DNA of 64,000 nt from contig OU612066.1 in NCBI GenBank assembly GCA_914767715.1, positions 14,575,001 to 14,639,000 of the forward strand, read 5' to 3'. The first letter of the stretch is position 1; each line of letters begins with the position of its first letter. Under the pieces are notes generated by a model that was not told the DNA's origin, made no database searches, and saw nothing but the letters and a program-made list of their open reading frames with translations. Positions 35,172-49,150 of this stretch are shown in pieces. This stretch comes from Membranipora membranacea (Eukaryota; Bryozoa; Gymnolaemata; Cheilostomatida; Membraniporidae). Both the position numbers and the translations under genes were made by a program.

Positions 35172-35441
35172 GATGAGCAGATAACTTCACATTTGTGTCA
35201 CTTTCATGTTCATCACGAATATGTAGGATTGGAATGTACTGCTAAACAGCTATACATATTATAATATATTGCATCTCAAGGTCATAAACAAAGAGCAGAT
35301 AACCTCTCATTTGTGTCACTTGCATATTCATCACAGCAGGGAGGGTGGGTATATCACACCCTCCCTGATCACAAGGATTGGAATGTATGGCTAAACAGCT
35401 ATACATACTATGTTATATTGTATGTCAAGGTCATGCATGGT
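35172..35441. repeat. Tandem duplication of ~115 bp
   Basis: Unit 1 (about 35172-35288) and unit 2 (about 35291-35441) share the order GAGCAGATAAC, ATTTGTGTCACTT, ATTCATCAC, GGATTGGAATGTA, AAACAGCTATACATA and CAAGGTCAT. Unit 2 alone carries the hairpin insertion at 35336-35367. Confidence 0.8.
35336..35367. mobile_element. Hairpin insertion inside a duplicated unit
   Basis: GCAGGGAGGGTG and CACCCTCCCTG arms around GGTATATCA, bordered on both sides by ATCACA (35330-35335 and 35368-35373). It is absent from the sister unit 1, so it looks like a discrete insertion that copied its target. The termini resemble hAT-type CAGGG ends. Confidence 0.55.
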
Positions 35442-35948
35442 AATGGGTGCCAAATGTACAGATATTCTAAGAAAACTTTACTTGGTCGATTAATTACTGC
35501 CAAACATGATAAAATATTTTGACATTTATTTAATGATAGACTGATTACATTAAATTGGATAACTTGTCTGTTAATTGTTATCCATTCCTTTCAGCGAACA
35601 ATTGCAGATCAGACACTCAAATTGTAATAGTGTGCCTGACCTGATAAACATTCGATTATAGTAATAGCTACCATCACAGCTTGCGCAGTTGGATGTTCCA
35701 TAAATTCGTTAGCAAAGGTGTTGATAATTAATTAGTATAGGATTTGAAGATGTAGGTAGGAACAATTCCCCACATGACATTCTCTTGATCAATCTAGATT
35801 AACCTCATCAACAACACTTACAAAGTTGCTTTGGGGGAGCGCATGTGGAGGGATGAGAAGTGAACACACAACTGCTTCTTTTCCAGGCAGCGCCACAATT
35901 CGATATTTACATAACAACTAATTCTATCAATTGTAGGTGAGCTGATTG

Positions 35949-38900
35949 ATGACGTGCTTGGTCGTATCAGGCAGCAAATCGGCAGTAGGTGACAACTCGA
36001 AAAGCTTCAGTATGGCTCGCCATAAAACAAATATACCCAGAGATATCATTATAGTGTATGTGGAAACAATCCCAACATTGACATTTACATCTTGGTACCC
36101 TGGCCAATCAAGGGGTTCTGTAGCCTCATCTAACCAATCAGATTTATCTATTGATTTATACAGCCAATCAGATAAAGCTTCAGATAACATTGATATAGGC
36201 TGTCTTTCAGAATCGAACATAAATATTGATCAATACCTCATGAAAGATAAACACACCACATTAGAATCATCATTTGATGGGGCATTAACACATGCAGATA
36301 ATAAAAGCGATTTGGAATCAGAATTGGATTACGCCGAAGGTTTGTTCTCTGACATGTCGACTGAAAGCCACTGGGAATATTCTCATCACCAAAAATCTAC
36401 AAAACCTCAGGACTGCTCTGACATTCCTTGCCTAGATATTGTCATTGAGGACTACAGCAGTCAAACAATTCTGGGTAAGCTCGAGGAGTCCTCGACGCCG
36501 GACTTGAACCATAATACCATGAAGTGCATTGACTTGTTGGATTACGGAAATATGACTTCGAACAAAAAATGGATAGATAGTCAGTCAGAATTGACCAAAG
36601 ATAAACTTTCTCAAGAGAATGGGAGCACCATTCAAACAAACGACGAAAAAACCAAACCTTCTATAGTCGATGATTTTAAGTACACTAAAACAGACAGCAA
36701 ACTTAGTGATCCAGAGTTGTCGGAAACTTTATCTCCGAACGATTTTGAGAAACTGAAAAGTATAGCGACACGGCTAAACTTGCAAACTAGGAGAGGCAGT
36801 TATACTATGTGGAGAAATAAACTAGCGCAAGCTACTCTAGAGAAGAAAGCACTGCAGCAAAGTCAAACAGACAATATAAAAGAAAAAAGTATGTCAGCAT
36901 TAGAATCACATAATCAGTCGGACGAGGAAAAGCTGAGAATGAAACCAAAGTGGATTGGTGAGACGCTGGCCTTCATCAGATCTGAGCTGGTAGGTATTAC
37001 ATCATCAGCGTCTATACAAAGATCTTCCTTTCTCAATATAGGGATGGTGGGTTTCATTGACTTTTTTCAAGCGGAATTTTCATGTTTAGTTTAATCTGGT
37101 GGTTACCCTTGGCCTTGTCACGCAGCTACTTTTTTTGCTTCCCTAAAACAGAAAAGTTGCCGTGTGACAAGGCTAGGTTACCCGGCATAGATTTGAAGAA
37201 ATGAAATTTGAAGACAGGGGGCCACTCCACACAGGGGGACAGGCAAGTGTTAGGGGGTTTAATGTAGACAGGGCTGAGAAGTGGTAAAACAGACGCCAGG
37301 TTGAATTGAAAACTGAGTCCAGGTTGAATCATACGTCATGAGTTTAATGTCCTCTATCCTGAGCTTGCTGACTCATTCACTCAGGAGTGTCCGCCTCCAG
37401 CTGTATTGATCTAAATTTCTCATACTTCTCATTGTACATCCTGTCAACTCTGAACATACATAGACGTCAATAGCGTCAATAAAATTGAAGCATCAAATTC
37501 AAGTGGCAATCTCAAATTTAAAATATGCATGGGAGCATCCTTTTTCAGTTTACTGGTCTACATGTGGGTTTAATTACCCCAGGTAATATTTGTGTGTTGC
37601 CATAGTTTTAATACTAATAGCAACCAAAAAAATGCAATACCAATATCATTATCAGTCTAGGTTTGTGCCATCGAGTCAAAACAAAAATTGGAGGCAAGCA
37701 CGTGTCATGTTTTGCTGGAAGCCTGTTGCACACAGAGCATCCGCTCTTTTGTACCATATTTTGAGTAAGAAAGGCTTCGTCATGTCTCCCACAGGTTTTC
37801 ACGGATTAAATCAAGGTCGTGTCATGACCATCAGAAATATTTTCTCATGAATAAAACAGTGATTATGTAACAGGTAGCTGTTTAATTCACCATTAACCAA
37901 AAATTGATCCCCACTCGAAGCTAAAACTGGATATCGATGTTGACTTTTGTGATGTTCATTCCTTCCTTGCAAGCCTGTGGGGAATTGTTGGTGACGTTTG
38001 GCTTTGTTTGTGAGGATATGGTCGTAAAATACCAATGTTTCTCTGAAAGGAAATCAGCTCTATGATATTGTAAACTCGAGGGAGGTGTTTCATTATTATT
38101 GGATTAATCTCCAACACCTTTACATATCGCTTATTTTCGTGTCTCCACTGACTTTGTATGGCACAAACAGTATCCATCTATACAGGTTACTGATCATTTT
38201 TCCTCTCCTTAACTCAATCCGCCCACGATTACATAGTGTTGATCTTGTGAAATTTACACTGATCAAAAACATTAAGGGCCCGACATGTATATCAGTTCTG
38301 TAATTTAGATTAGGGGACAGTCTGCCATGGGATGGGTGTCCCCAATTCTAGATTGGCCCTAACACTTAAACTAACAATGAAAAGGTTTAGATTTAGGAAG
38401 TGATGACATCACTGAACCATAGAATAGTTCATAGTGCATTTACCCTGTAATTTGTTGTACTAATTTCCGCCAGCCAATGGGATAAATTATCTCCGACAAG
38501 TCACATATTACAATGAACTGTTGTGTGTCACCATCATCAAAAACTTGCTTCACCTCCATTTTTATGATTAAGATTCCAGTGAGTTGTGAACCATATGATT
38601 AATTGCATTAATAACTTGGATGGAATTTATAATCCTTGCTTATGGCAATTAATTACAACAGGAAGCTAATCTTGATGGGTTGTAATTCATAATTTCATGG
38701 TTTATTTGACACTGTAGTGTAGTACTAACGTAACAAAGCAGTGAAATCATGGAATCGCTTCCTGAATTTGCTTACTGTACGTCGAATATGTTTCAGGCTA
38801 AATTTGTAAACAAAATGAATAGGTGGTGAAAGTTTATTTATTTATTATTAAATGGAAACCATCAGGAAAGGCACTGAGGTGTTATTATAAAGTTGTGAAT

Positions 38901-41617
38901 GCATCAGATGTGTTTCCGATGGCAAATTGTGTTTAAAAGGGGGTAGCAATGTGTTTACATGACACCTATGTTGGTGATTAGTAACAGTAATAGTTTGTAT
39001 CTAAGCTAGTATTTTCTCAATGGTTGGGACCAAGAGTTTGTTTCCTGTTATACGCTGTACTTTTGAAGTGCCAAGAAGGTTATCTTTTCATCTGCCAATA
39101 TTGAGTCAGTCAATGGACTGACTGGTTTTCCTCGTCTGCTTCCTGTGCTGACATCATCTAGGGTTAGACTAGCATCGTCTTTCCATTCAGAGATTCAGCC
39201 AAATTGCAATAAGGGCCAGACTGCCAGACACTCTTTTACAAAAAGCAGTGTCAATCAGCGAATTATGGGCATATCAGAAATAAATTGATGGTAATTGATA
39301 GATCCCAATTTCCCTGCCACCAATTAAATTTCGATTTTGAAATTCGGCAAATCGAAACAGTGAATAGGTTTTAATGGGCTTTTTTCTGAAATATTTGAAT
39401 TTGAATTTTAATTCTCAAGAATGAAGTGGTGCTCTCATGGTTGAAAGCAATTTGAGCCCAACCTTTGGATAGTTGTACTAAATTGTGTTAAGTTTAAAGT
39501 AGATGCATTATTCAAACTTCTAAAATTAATTTGTAATGAGAGCAATGAACTTGTTCGTTGATTAAAGTTTGTGATAAAAATTCCTTTTCTGTCTGACTCA
39601 ACAGGGCTACCGATTTGTTCTGTGACAACTATACCCAGTTCTCTATTGCAGTGTTGTTGTAATTTGTGGCCCAATCGTTGACAAGTATGGGGCAGAAGCG
39701 GAAAACGGGACCGAAGCAGTACAAAATATTGTTATGGGGGTCTATGCTGTTTAAGCTGACTTCTTTAGAAGGCGAGATCTGGCGTCGTGTTAAATGTAAC
39801 ATGACTGTGGCTCGTTATATCAAATTATCCTTTTCACTTTTACTAAAATTAGTTTTAATCACAGATTACTCTCTAATGCTGCATTATTATCCACCAGTTA
39901 ATAGCGTTTGAGAATTCTAAAACTCCTACCTAAGCAGCACGTACTTTACTTCATTATGTATTTATTGATAATGAATTCAATGAGTCTTTGAAATTTTACC
40001 GATGTCATATCAGGTTTCAGCTGTTCACTCATCTCAGTAGCAAACGTCAAGGGCCTCTCTCGGCCAATCACATCCTTGAATTAGAAAAAGATTGTAAAAA
40101 ATTTAATTTCGCAATCAAAATACACTGCTTATGAGGCATCCTTATTTACTTGAATAAATTAGTACTCGGCACACACGTAATACTTTGTACTTTATTGCTT
40201 AATCGAAGCAGCAGAATGATGCCTATTGTATCAGATTCATTCTAAAACAAAACATTACACATTCACATAATAGGACTGGGATCCACATGCTTGATCACAT
40301 ATGTGCTGATGAGTAATTAGTGCTTTTCAGTGCGATAGATATGCGGCAGCGGCAGCTCAAGTGAGCTCATTTCCACTAATTGCATAACATCGCTGCTACA
40401 CATGCCAAATTATCTAGCTCTCCAGGGTTATTTAGGGTTATTAATAAGCTGAATCAAGTATCAAGCTCCTGCTGCTACCATAGATAATCAAATTTTTTAT
40501 CTATGTAAACAAAGTATCAATAGAAAATGGATTCACATGTGTGTAGAAAAATGCATGCTTCTATCACGTAGTAAATACAATTGATGCTGAAAAATGTGAC
40601 ACGTTTTGATAGTAGAAGTTTGTATGAAATCTGAGCTCAGAGACATAGAACTTGGCAGCAAATGACGGTCGATTGTTATTTTAATTATCTTAAATAAAGT
40701 AAGGATGGTGAATGACCTTGTCTAAGGATCATTTTCTGAGGCTGATGGTATTTTAAATTAGGACCCTCTAGCTATAAATCATCCATCGACAAATTACATA
40801 ACACATTATCTTTATGGTATTTACATTTAACATTCTCCCATGATCAGAGGCACCTCTGGATGCTAAATCTTCACTGCATCTTGTGCTTTGCTGAGTTCCA
40901 ACCCTGGGGGCCAACTCTCCTTAGATAATGTCAATCGCTGTTTGTCTAAGTGTTAACATGTCCGAATCTATATAAATACACATCATAGCATGTTTGTGAT
41001 AACTAAAGACCATTGTGGCTTACATCTTGGTTACACTTTAGCCAGACGGGAAATGTCATTGACCATGTTTGGTACCCCAGGTTTTTTTTAGAAAATAACA
41101 ACATGCTGGCACTACTAGCTTCAGTGGCAGTCACACAGAGTTAACAACAATTTGCATAGTTTAAGCGCTTAAACTGTGCCAGGATATCTGGGGGTAACAT
41201 TTCATTATCAAACACTTGTTGGGAAAGTGGTCGATAATGAAATGTTACCACCAGATATCCTGGCGCAGTTTAATCCTTAAACTAGAAGCTGCATGATTAA
41301 CTTTGTATCATCGAGTTAGAACTTATGAAGTTGGTCCCTCATTCTATTCTTTCTCGGTTTTTCAGATGGAAATACGGCGTCAAGATGAGTCGCTGGCTCG
41401 ACAGTTCATCACTATCCGTAACGACATACAGCAGCTCAAACTCCAGCATTCTAAAGAGGTGTACGATGATATGATAGATGATGCCCAGTGGGTGATCGCC
41501 GAACACGAGGAGTTTGACAGTGTGTGCGATGAACCGAGGACATTAGATAAAAGTCCTCTGCTGACTCTCGGCATCACTAAAATGAACCTCACAGAAAGAA
41601 GGTTCTCAGTCTTCTAA
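35949..41617 (+). CDS. FAM167-family protein (FAM167A/B homologue), two coding exons
   Basis: Exons 35949-36989 and 41366-41617 join in phase 0 (GAGCTG|GTAGGT and TTTTTCAG|ATGGAA). Together they rebuild the three conserved FAM167 blocks: FEKLKSIATRLNLQTRRGSY with a following W, then WIGETLAFIRSEL, and across the splice MEIRRQDESLARQFITIRND. The end, LGITKMNLTERRFSVF, matches the family's invariant C-terminus (GVTKMN..RRFS). The N-terminal ~250 residues are serine- and acid-rich and probably disordered, longer than in vertebrate FAM167A. The start is uncertain: ATG 35949 is in a poor context, while ATG 36012 has A at -3 and G at +4 and would give 409 residues. The biochemical role is poorly defined; vertebrate FAM167A is a human autoimmunity-linked locus. 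Confidence 0.88.
37109..37175. mobile_element. hAT-like MITE, 67 bp, with perfect 8-bp target duplication
   Basis: Flanked by GGTTACCC at 37101-37108 and 37176-37183. Termini are TTGGCCTTGTCACGC and GTGTGACAAGGCTA, with imperfect inverted arms through GCTACTTTTTTTG. It lies in the FAM167 intron, 120 bp past the donor site. Confidence 0.85.
37185..41156. other. FAM167 intron, remainder
   Basis: No exon, RNA or array was recognised apart from the two flanking MITEs. Open frames here are short and without motifs. Confidence 0.4.
41159..41282. mobile_element. MITE with ~50-bp terminal inverted repeats and TA target sites
   Basis: The left arm 41159-41209 starts GTTTAAG and the right arm 41233-41282 ends CTTAAAC. 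The arms match almost throughout, including CCAGGATATCTGG and GTAACATTTCATTATC, around a 23-nt centre. TA on each side (41157-41158, 41283-41284) fits a Tc1/mariner-type target duplication. It sits 83 bp before the second FAM167 exon. Confidence 0.85.
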
Positions 41618-44600
41618 TATATCTCGGACTTGAGACAGAACTAAGGTGCTAGACTTACTAAGAGAAGGATGTCATGCTCATTTTGATTTACCACTCGCTG
41701 TTTTTGGAAAGTACCAAATGCTAGCGGTAATAACCAATACATCGCAAGATGATCTTTACCCCGATGTTTATGCATGAAAGCCAAAAGTTTTGAATGAAGA
41801 TAGTTCTTAGAACTTGGAGAATGACGTAAAGAATCGGACTTTGATCTGGCTTCCCTGACCGAGGCTGTTAGCTGTTGGCCTGCCCTCACATATGGTCAGG
41901 AAGTCTAAGAAAAGAATTGAAATATTTGCTACAAATCTGACAAAAACTAATGATTACCTAATGGTTAATTATTGCAATTATAGTTTGCCTGAGGGTGTCC
42001 AGTTGAGATAGTGAGCTTTTAGGGGTGTTAAATGATACCCGCCTTGATGTCTTGCTAGCAGGATATTGTAATTACGTAACGGTGTTTACATTTTATATGG
42101 CGTGGAGTAAACTGTTTAACCAACTTTTTAACGCACCTGCAATGCCAGACAAAGAAATTAGCAGATCGATTTTGTTCCAACCATGAATTCCACTTTTTCT
42201 ATATCAGCCGTTTTCAAGGCTGCAACTATTATAGACCTGAATCATATAAGCCTAAAGCCGTACTTACTTCTTTATAAAGTTCTATTTATCTATTTATTTT
42301 AATGACTATAATTATAGTACAGCCGGAAAGCAGAGAGCTATATTTTTGGAGCTTTCCATTTATGCTGTTATCAGATTGGCATTAGTCGTTCAATCCACCA
42401 TGTTGTAAGGTAATATATATTCGAAAAGTATACCAATGGTGATAGGTTGCTATGCGTATGAGTAATGCAATAAAGAGTATGAAACCTGATTCAGATCATC
42501 AACCCTTTCTATGACCAGTCAGAAACAATGGCTTTATCTTGTTGAATCTAGCATGTTACAGCGCTGACAAAAGCTGTGACACATTTGAAAATTGATGCCT
42601 CCGGACATTCTAATTATTTATAACTGTAAATGCTCACTCGCCTGAACATGGGTGTGCTCAGATCAGATATATTGATAGCGCATGCAGCTTCAATATAAAC
42701 TAGCTAGAAGTACATCGGTGAATCATCACTACAAATTACAATCTACAATCTCATACCAGCAGAGAATATACCCACTCAAAAAGCATCCAAGCTATGCTTA
42801 TCAAAGTTATTCTCTGGCCCGCATATTCTGTGAATAAGGCTTATAGAAGGCACAAAGTGGGCACCTAACAAATGTTGTAGTCTCACTTGGCAGTAAATAT
42901 AGAAGCAGAGCCTTACCATATTTCAGTGGAGTTGTTCCCTCCTCACAAAGTAGAAGACAACCTAGGTATATGAACTTTTCACAGATTGCTAATAGAAGGA
43001 GACAAAACGAAAAGGGAATCACTTCTTTCTTTGACATAAATAATTGTAATATTCATGGTATTCTACATTATTTTATTATTTGTCAGATGGCAAAATAAAA
43101 GTTTATAATATGATTTAGTAATCTCAGAAATATGACAATAATATAATTAAAAGTACACATGTAAAAAAAAACCACCTTGATCAGAGGTGAAATGTGAACT
43201 ATCAGTGAGCAGTGTCACTTTGTTCATAAAAGAAAAAAAAGTTTTTTAGTTACATCTAAAAGTTTTAAAAGTTTGCCCTGAATTCCGCTGAGTTGTGATT
43301 AATTTTAATTCAAAAGGTGCTCGCTGATAGGCATCCCTTAGTACAATTAAAAAAATACTAGAAAAGTTTTCAATTGAGACTTGAACCATTCAGAACGTAA
43401 AGTACAGTGTTAGATTTCTGATAATGTTGATCAGAGGGTCATAACCGTTGTTACTTTCAATAGAAGTGGAGAGCTATTAGTAGAATCTTGTTACAAGCAC
43501 ATGTATGAAAGATCACAACATGTAGAATGGTTTACCTGATGGACATAATTATTTTGATTCTGGAGGCTCATACATTTTAGGTCACACTATATACAAAAAT
43601 ACAACCGCTGACGCAAAGCCTAACAATTTACAAAAGCACACTCTTGTGTGGCACAAGTAAAAAAAAGGTGTTCAGAAGGAATGGCATCGGTTGTGGAGGG
43701 ACTTTTTGATATGCACATAAGAAAACAAATTTAGGTTCAAGAATTAATTGAAGTAACATTATTCATCGTGCACATTATGAATGAAGCAGTGACACCGACA
43801 TGAAATACCAACTTCAAAGCCATGTCTAGCTTCCATATCGGCAATAATGAAAACTTTGAACTTTTATGTTGCTGAACAAGGAACTGGCATCTTATATAGC
43901 AATACTTCATTCAGCATTGTCAGCACAGAGAATCATAATATTACAGATTAATTAGTTGATGAACTATACATGATCATTACAACCATTATCATGAGTTATG
44001 AGTATACCGGGTAAATGTAAGTAAACGCTGTCGCTGTCGCAGGGACAGGCAACCGAAGAGATTGTTTCTTGTCAATGATTTGTACCTGAGATGAATGCTG
44101 ACTGAAGCAAGGAGCTGAAAATAAAGCTGTTGGACTGCTCCAGTCGCAGAAGATTTTTTTCTGTGGTCACAGAGAATGCAGAAGTTGTCCACTCTCTCAA
44201 CCACGGATCTGTGTTGCAATCTTGTCTGCTGCACTTTGGAGTTGCCATCTCTCTGTCTCATATCACATTTAGTCTTCCAATTTTTTATCCCTCTCATCTC
44301 ACAAACGATGACGAATTGAGTGGTTTATTGCGACGATATACTCCATTGGCGGTGTGAGGCGGAGCTATAAATAAAATAATAAACAAAGTCTTAACAACTG
44401 AAAGTGAAATAATCCGAAATAGACTACAGAATTTTTCTTTTAGGGAGAGAGCTACATTTGCTAGATTTTGTCAGGCGATGAGGTTAATCACGGCTACGGG
44501 TTATACAATGTGAATTCGAATATTTGCGTACAAGATCAAAAGATTACAATCAGCCAGATAGATATAGAAATGAAGTGGTCAGCATGAGCAGCACTGATCA

Positions 44601-46324
44601 CGTGATTTACTGTTGCATGTATATCTCTGATCGATGGAGAGTGAATTTATTCACTTAGCATGAGTACCGTCACGAGGAGTTCGGTGTGATGACACGTGTT
44701 CAATTTTATCAATAATGGGTGGGTACATGTTAGGTACTGCTACTAGATTGACTCTAACGATCAGAGATACACATCCCAAATAGTGTAATCTCGATTTCAG
44801 TGTGAGCATGAGCAAGCTTTAAGAGTGTCTCAAAAGATTTTAATCACAGATATGTAACGTAGCGTAGCTTAATGGAGAAATATATATTGAGTAGTCAGAA
44901 AAGAAGTTTGAATAGTTGCACTTATAACAAAGAGGAATGTAAGCAGTGCCCGAGAGAGAAAAATGTCAGCGATATGAAATCATTACGCAGATTCTCGTTG
45001 TTTTGTCGGCTCCTCGATGTTAGTGCGAGTACCTATGGCACTGCCTATGAGTAGGGGTTGTGAAGGGGTGTCATTGTTAACAGTGACTACGCCCCTTGTT
45101 GTTAGTGGTCTGACTGATGAACGAACAGACCGTGCCCCTGATAAGAAACATATACACATACATCATACAAATAAACACAACACCAACCAGACTATGTCAT
45201 CAAACGTACAGAGAGCACTGCATTAAAATAAATCATAGACATTGAAAATCAACCAATCAAAAAGAGAATGTACAAGACTACGTCTATTCACAATCGTAGC
45301 AAGCACTGCATCTTGATTTGAACACCGGGCAACACTGAGGTTTTAAAAACTTGAGCTTATTTCGAGATATCACCCAAGTTTTGAAATAAAAATTTGCTTT
45401 CTCAAAAATTCGCAATGGTTGAAATATGAAAAATACCTCTATGAACCAGATATGACATCAAATCAATATGGCAATGCATATAAAAGACAAGCAATATCTA
45501 TGGGGTTAGTGAGAAATTAGCGAGCATTTCTGTACATACGCAGCCCGATATCAGTGTCGTGTTCACTTATTGTTCCAATTTTTGCTTCTGACAAGGACTT
45601 TTTGGCTAAATTCAGTATTACATAGTTGTTAAAGTCATGTGAGCCTTAAACATGAATGAGTAGTTATTTGCCCCTTATTTTCAGGGGGACGCAACTTGTC
45701 CCGGTTGAAGATTTTTCAGGGTAGTTCATAGAATAAATATGGACATGGACTAAAACAACATGATTTTTTTCTCTCGATGGATTACAATTTTAGTTTACGT
45801 TAAGACATAAGGACAATGGATAACTCCACTGACACAACTAACCAGAATTTACATTTCTATTGCCACATCATGGAGCCTATAAAAAGGGAAATTGTCAAGA
45901 TTTTTTGTCCCAATAGGTAAAATGCTTGTGCTAAATTTGAACTTCATGTGTTATGATCGTTTTCTTCCATTAGAGTTTTAGCAGTGATATGATGTTAACA
46001 GTCGTGTGGGTTCACAAAAGCATTGGGTCCTATTCTGAAGCAAAGCAGGTCAAATATTTCTGTGAATAAGGTTATTAGGTAATAATGTGAGCCACTAAAT
46101 TGATCCAGTGCTCAGCTGTATTGAGACACTAAGCTTGCAACACCATCCATCCGTCCTATCCATCAAGTATTTACTATATACTGCCAAGTTCTACAAAGCA
46201 TTCTACAGCTAACTAAGCTAAACTACAGAATGATCTACATGCCCCTAAAGGGCATACCGACTTATATTTCACTACTTAGAGCTGGGAATGACTAGACTAA
46301 GCTATATACTAGTTCTGATTCTTT
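41618..46324. other. Intergenic between FAM167 and FAM149B 3' ends
   Basis: The two genes converge here. No coding sequence was supported. An AATAAA at 42469-42474 could serve FAM167, though it lies 850 bp past the stop. A 35-nt imperfect palindrome (AAGGGGTGTCA ... TACGCCCCTT) lies at 45063-45097. Short open frames near 44.0-45.2 kb have no motifs. Confidence 0.4.
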
Positions 46325-49109
46325 GGCTAGTAACAGCTATAATACATACCCCACTGACTGTGATGCGGAACTGAATCAAGTCGACCCTCAACCTCTTCGT
46401 CCAGGGGACGTCCAATCACCCGACTCCCTATAACAAACAACAGTCAGGTTTAGAAGCAAGTACTAATCTAGCCTGTCTTGAAAAGCTTTGTATGTGGGGG
46501 GTTCTCTCCTCTCCCACCGACAAAGCTTGTCAAGACCACCACCACCACCACCACCACCACCACCACCACCACCACCACCACCACCACCACCACCACCACC
46601 ATCATTTTGCAAGACTTATCAAGCAACTGTCATTGTTGAGTAGATTAACATGCCAATTCACAGTGTTCTGAACAGGCCAATGAACAATTACCAAATTTTC
46701 AGAGCATTTATTGCCTGCGGTGATCTCTTGTGACTATTATAACACTTTTAAGTTAAATTATGACTAATAATCGGGAGTTGCGAACTCATGAAATTGTAAA
46801 GTAGATAACTAGTTTAAGGTGATATGGATGGGGTGATACCTTGAATATATACAATTCTATAGTATACATAATATTATAATATTATGCAATATTATAATAT
46901 ATACAATACTGTGTTATATATACCATATACCACATACCATGTAGTACAAGATTACTGGGTATCCGATTAGATCTCTCATTAGGTGTGGCAGATCTCTGAG
47001 CTTGCAACGCTAGATGATTCAGGTTATGATATTGCTCCGTCTAAAATAATATAAAGTGAACAACTATTAGCTTACCTGTGGTCATCTATATTTTTAACAT
47101 AGTTTTGACTGTTTGTGCAGATTCACTTGAAAGATGAAAGGATTTTACTACCATAACGGGGTATTGGTAATATGAGTGTAGCATAGAAATCCTCGAAAAT
47201 CAGCGATTCTCACGGCCAATCAATCATGTTGATGATATGAGAAACTCCTTTTCACAGTACAACAAATTCAAAAAGTATTTAACTAAGTTATATTCCCCTG
47301 TATTGCAATATGCTTTTTTTATAATATATCAAGTAAAGTAATAGATGGGAGCAGTTAGTTTACCGGATATATGGTGTGAGTTGTGCTTGGCCGAGTTTCG
47401 CCGATGATAGCAGCGACCTTTTCAGGTTGTAATATTCGCTGATCCTTGTCAGCGATGGCACTACTTGCACGGTTCCCTCGCCTGTGCATGATCTGAAATG
47501 GAATGGATATGATGAACCAGGTGTCTAAAACATTGGCAAATGTTTAGGCTTTAGGGTCCACAAGGCAGAGTGAAATCTTCTCATCAGTCAAACACTGTGT
47601 TCGGTAGATGAAAACCAGTCAATAAGTAGAGTCATCTAGGGACAACTGAACTCGATCCTGAAATTTGATTTGAGATATAAATAAATTAAGTCGGTCAATC
47701 ACAATCAATAAGTTATGAATTTTAATTCAATAATTAGTTTTACCAAGTGAATTGTCATGTTATTCAGATAAAGGCTTAGGTAACCTCACAACGCAAAGAT
47801 CAATGAATATAAGTTTGATTTTTCTTCCTCCAGTAAGTGTGACAAATTTCCTATTTTTGTAGCATGTCAGGTGCAGGGTGTCAGCTGCCAGACAAGTGAT
47901 TGCGAAAGAGTCAGGTTTCTTGGTATAATTCTAGAGTTCTCAGTCTAATTTAGAAAACTTCTATAATGTACTTGAACAGACTGGGGCCCAGTATCAAAAG
48001 ATTTTCACTCAAAGTTGAGATAAGAAGGTACTAAAATGGTACTTTTATTGAATTTTATAATGAAAATAGTACTGATTTGCAATACATTTTCTCATTTCAA
48101 CCTTGATAAAAATTCACCCAATGACCCTAATAACCCCATGACCCTATTTCTTACTCCTCTGGTGGGCGGTGGAGTGGTGTCTGTTCCATGAAGCATCAGT
48201 GGCTCTGAGAATCCAATAGGAGGTAACGCTCTGGTTAGCATCGGCGGCGAACTCAATCTCTTACCAAAACCTTGACCTCTCAGAACCTACAAAAAATAGA
48301 TACAGCAAAATATTTAACATTGATCTGCTAGGTTGAAATGCCACTACATATTGAACTTTGATGGGCGTCATAGCCCAATCTACATCAACAAAGACAAGAT
48401 TAGTAAAATTAACATGAGCTCCACATTGTTTTTATATAATAAGTGAGCTGCTCGTCTTAGGGCTCATACAACAACTACTTCAATACTAGAACGTGGCCCC
48501 AACAAACCAGACATGCACCCTAGGTAAGAAGTAAAGTATTCGCAAATTTATCGCTAGCTAAAATTTGCTCACCCTTTCACATAATACAAGCTCATACCTG
48601 CTAGCTAACAAAAAGTCACCCCAACTAGCTAAACTTAACTCTAGCTAATATTTATTCCTCTAGGGGAACAAACTCACCTCATCGTCCACATTGGGCGTTT
48701 TACCCCTGTTATCAGGCAGAGGTTGTAGTTTATTGTAGTTAATTTTACCCGGTTTTACTCTCTGACTGGCCGAACTGTTGCGAGTATTCTTCTTGTTGAC
48801 AGCAGGCCCAATTATCAAGGTGCTTAGAGGTGTTTCAATCCCCTCCTCACTGAAATTATGACAAAGGATAATAAAAATATGGCTGTCCTTCTATGGAGAC
48901 GATGACTGCACCGATTTACTGCTTGGGAAGAGGTTTATAGTGACCACTAGGTTTCCAAGTCATTAGTGCCACTCTTCAACCACTGACAGCCTTAAACAAG
49001 CGTGAAGCATAGAGCTTCAAGGCCCGCACTGCAACGGTTGGGCTGTAATATTATGATTATTTACAAGGAGGAGATACTTACAGCTCAAAGAGCATATACA
49101 TACAGATAC

Positions 49110-49150
<41 letters not shown>

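Noticed and set aside
43989-45226. Cluster of 60-100 codon frames
   Set aside because: No motifs, overlapping on both strands, no splice context.
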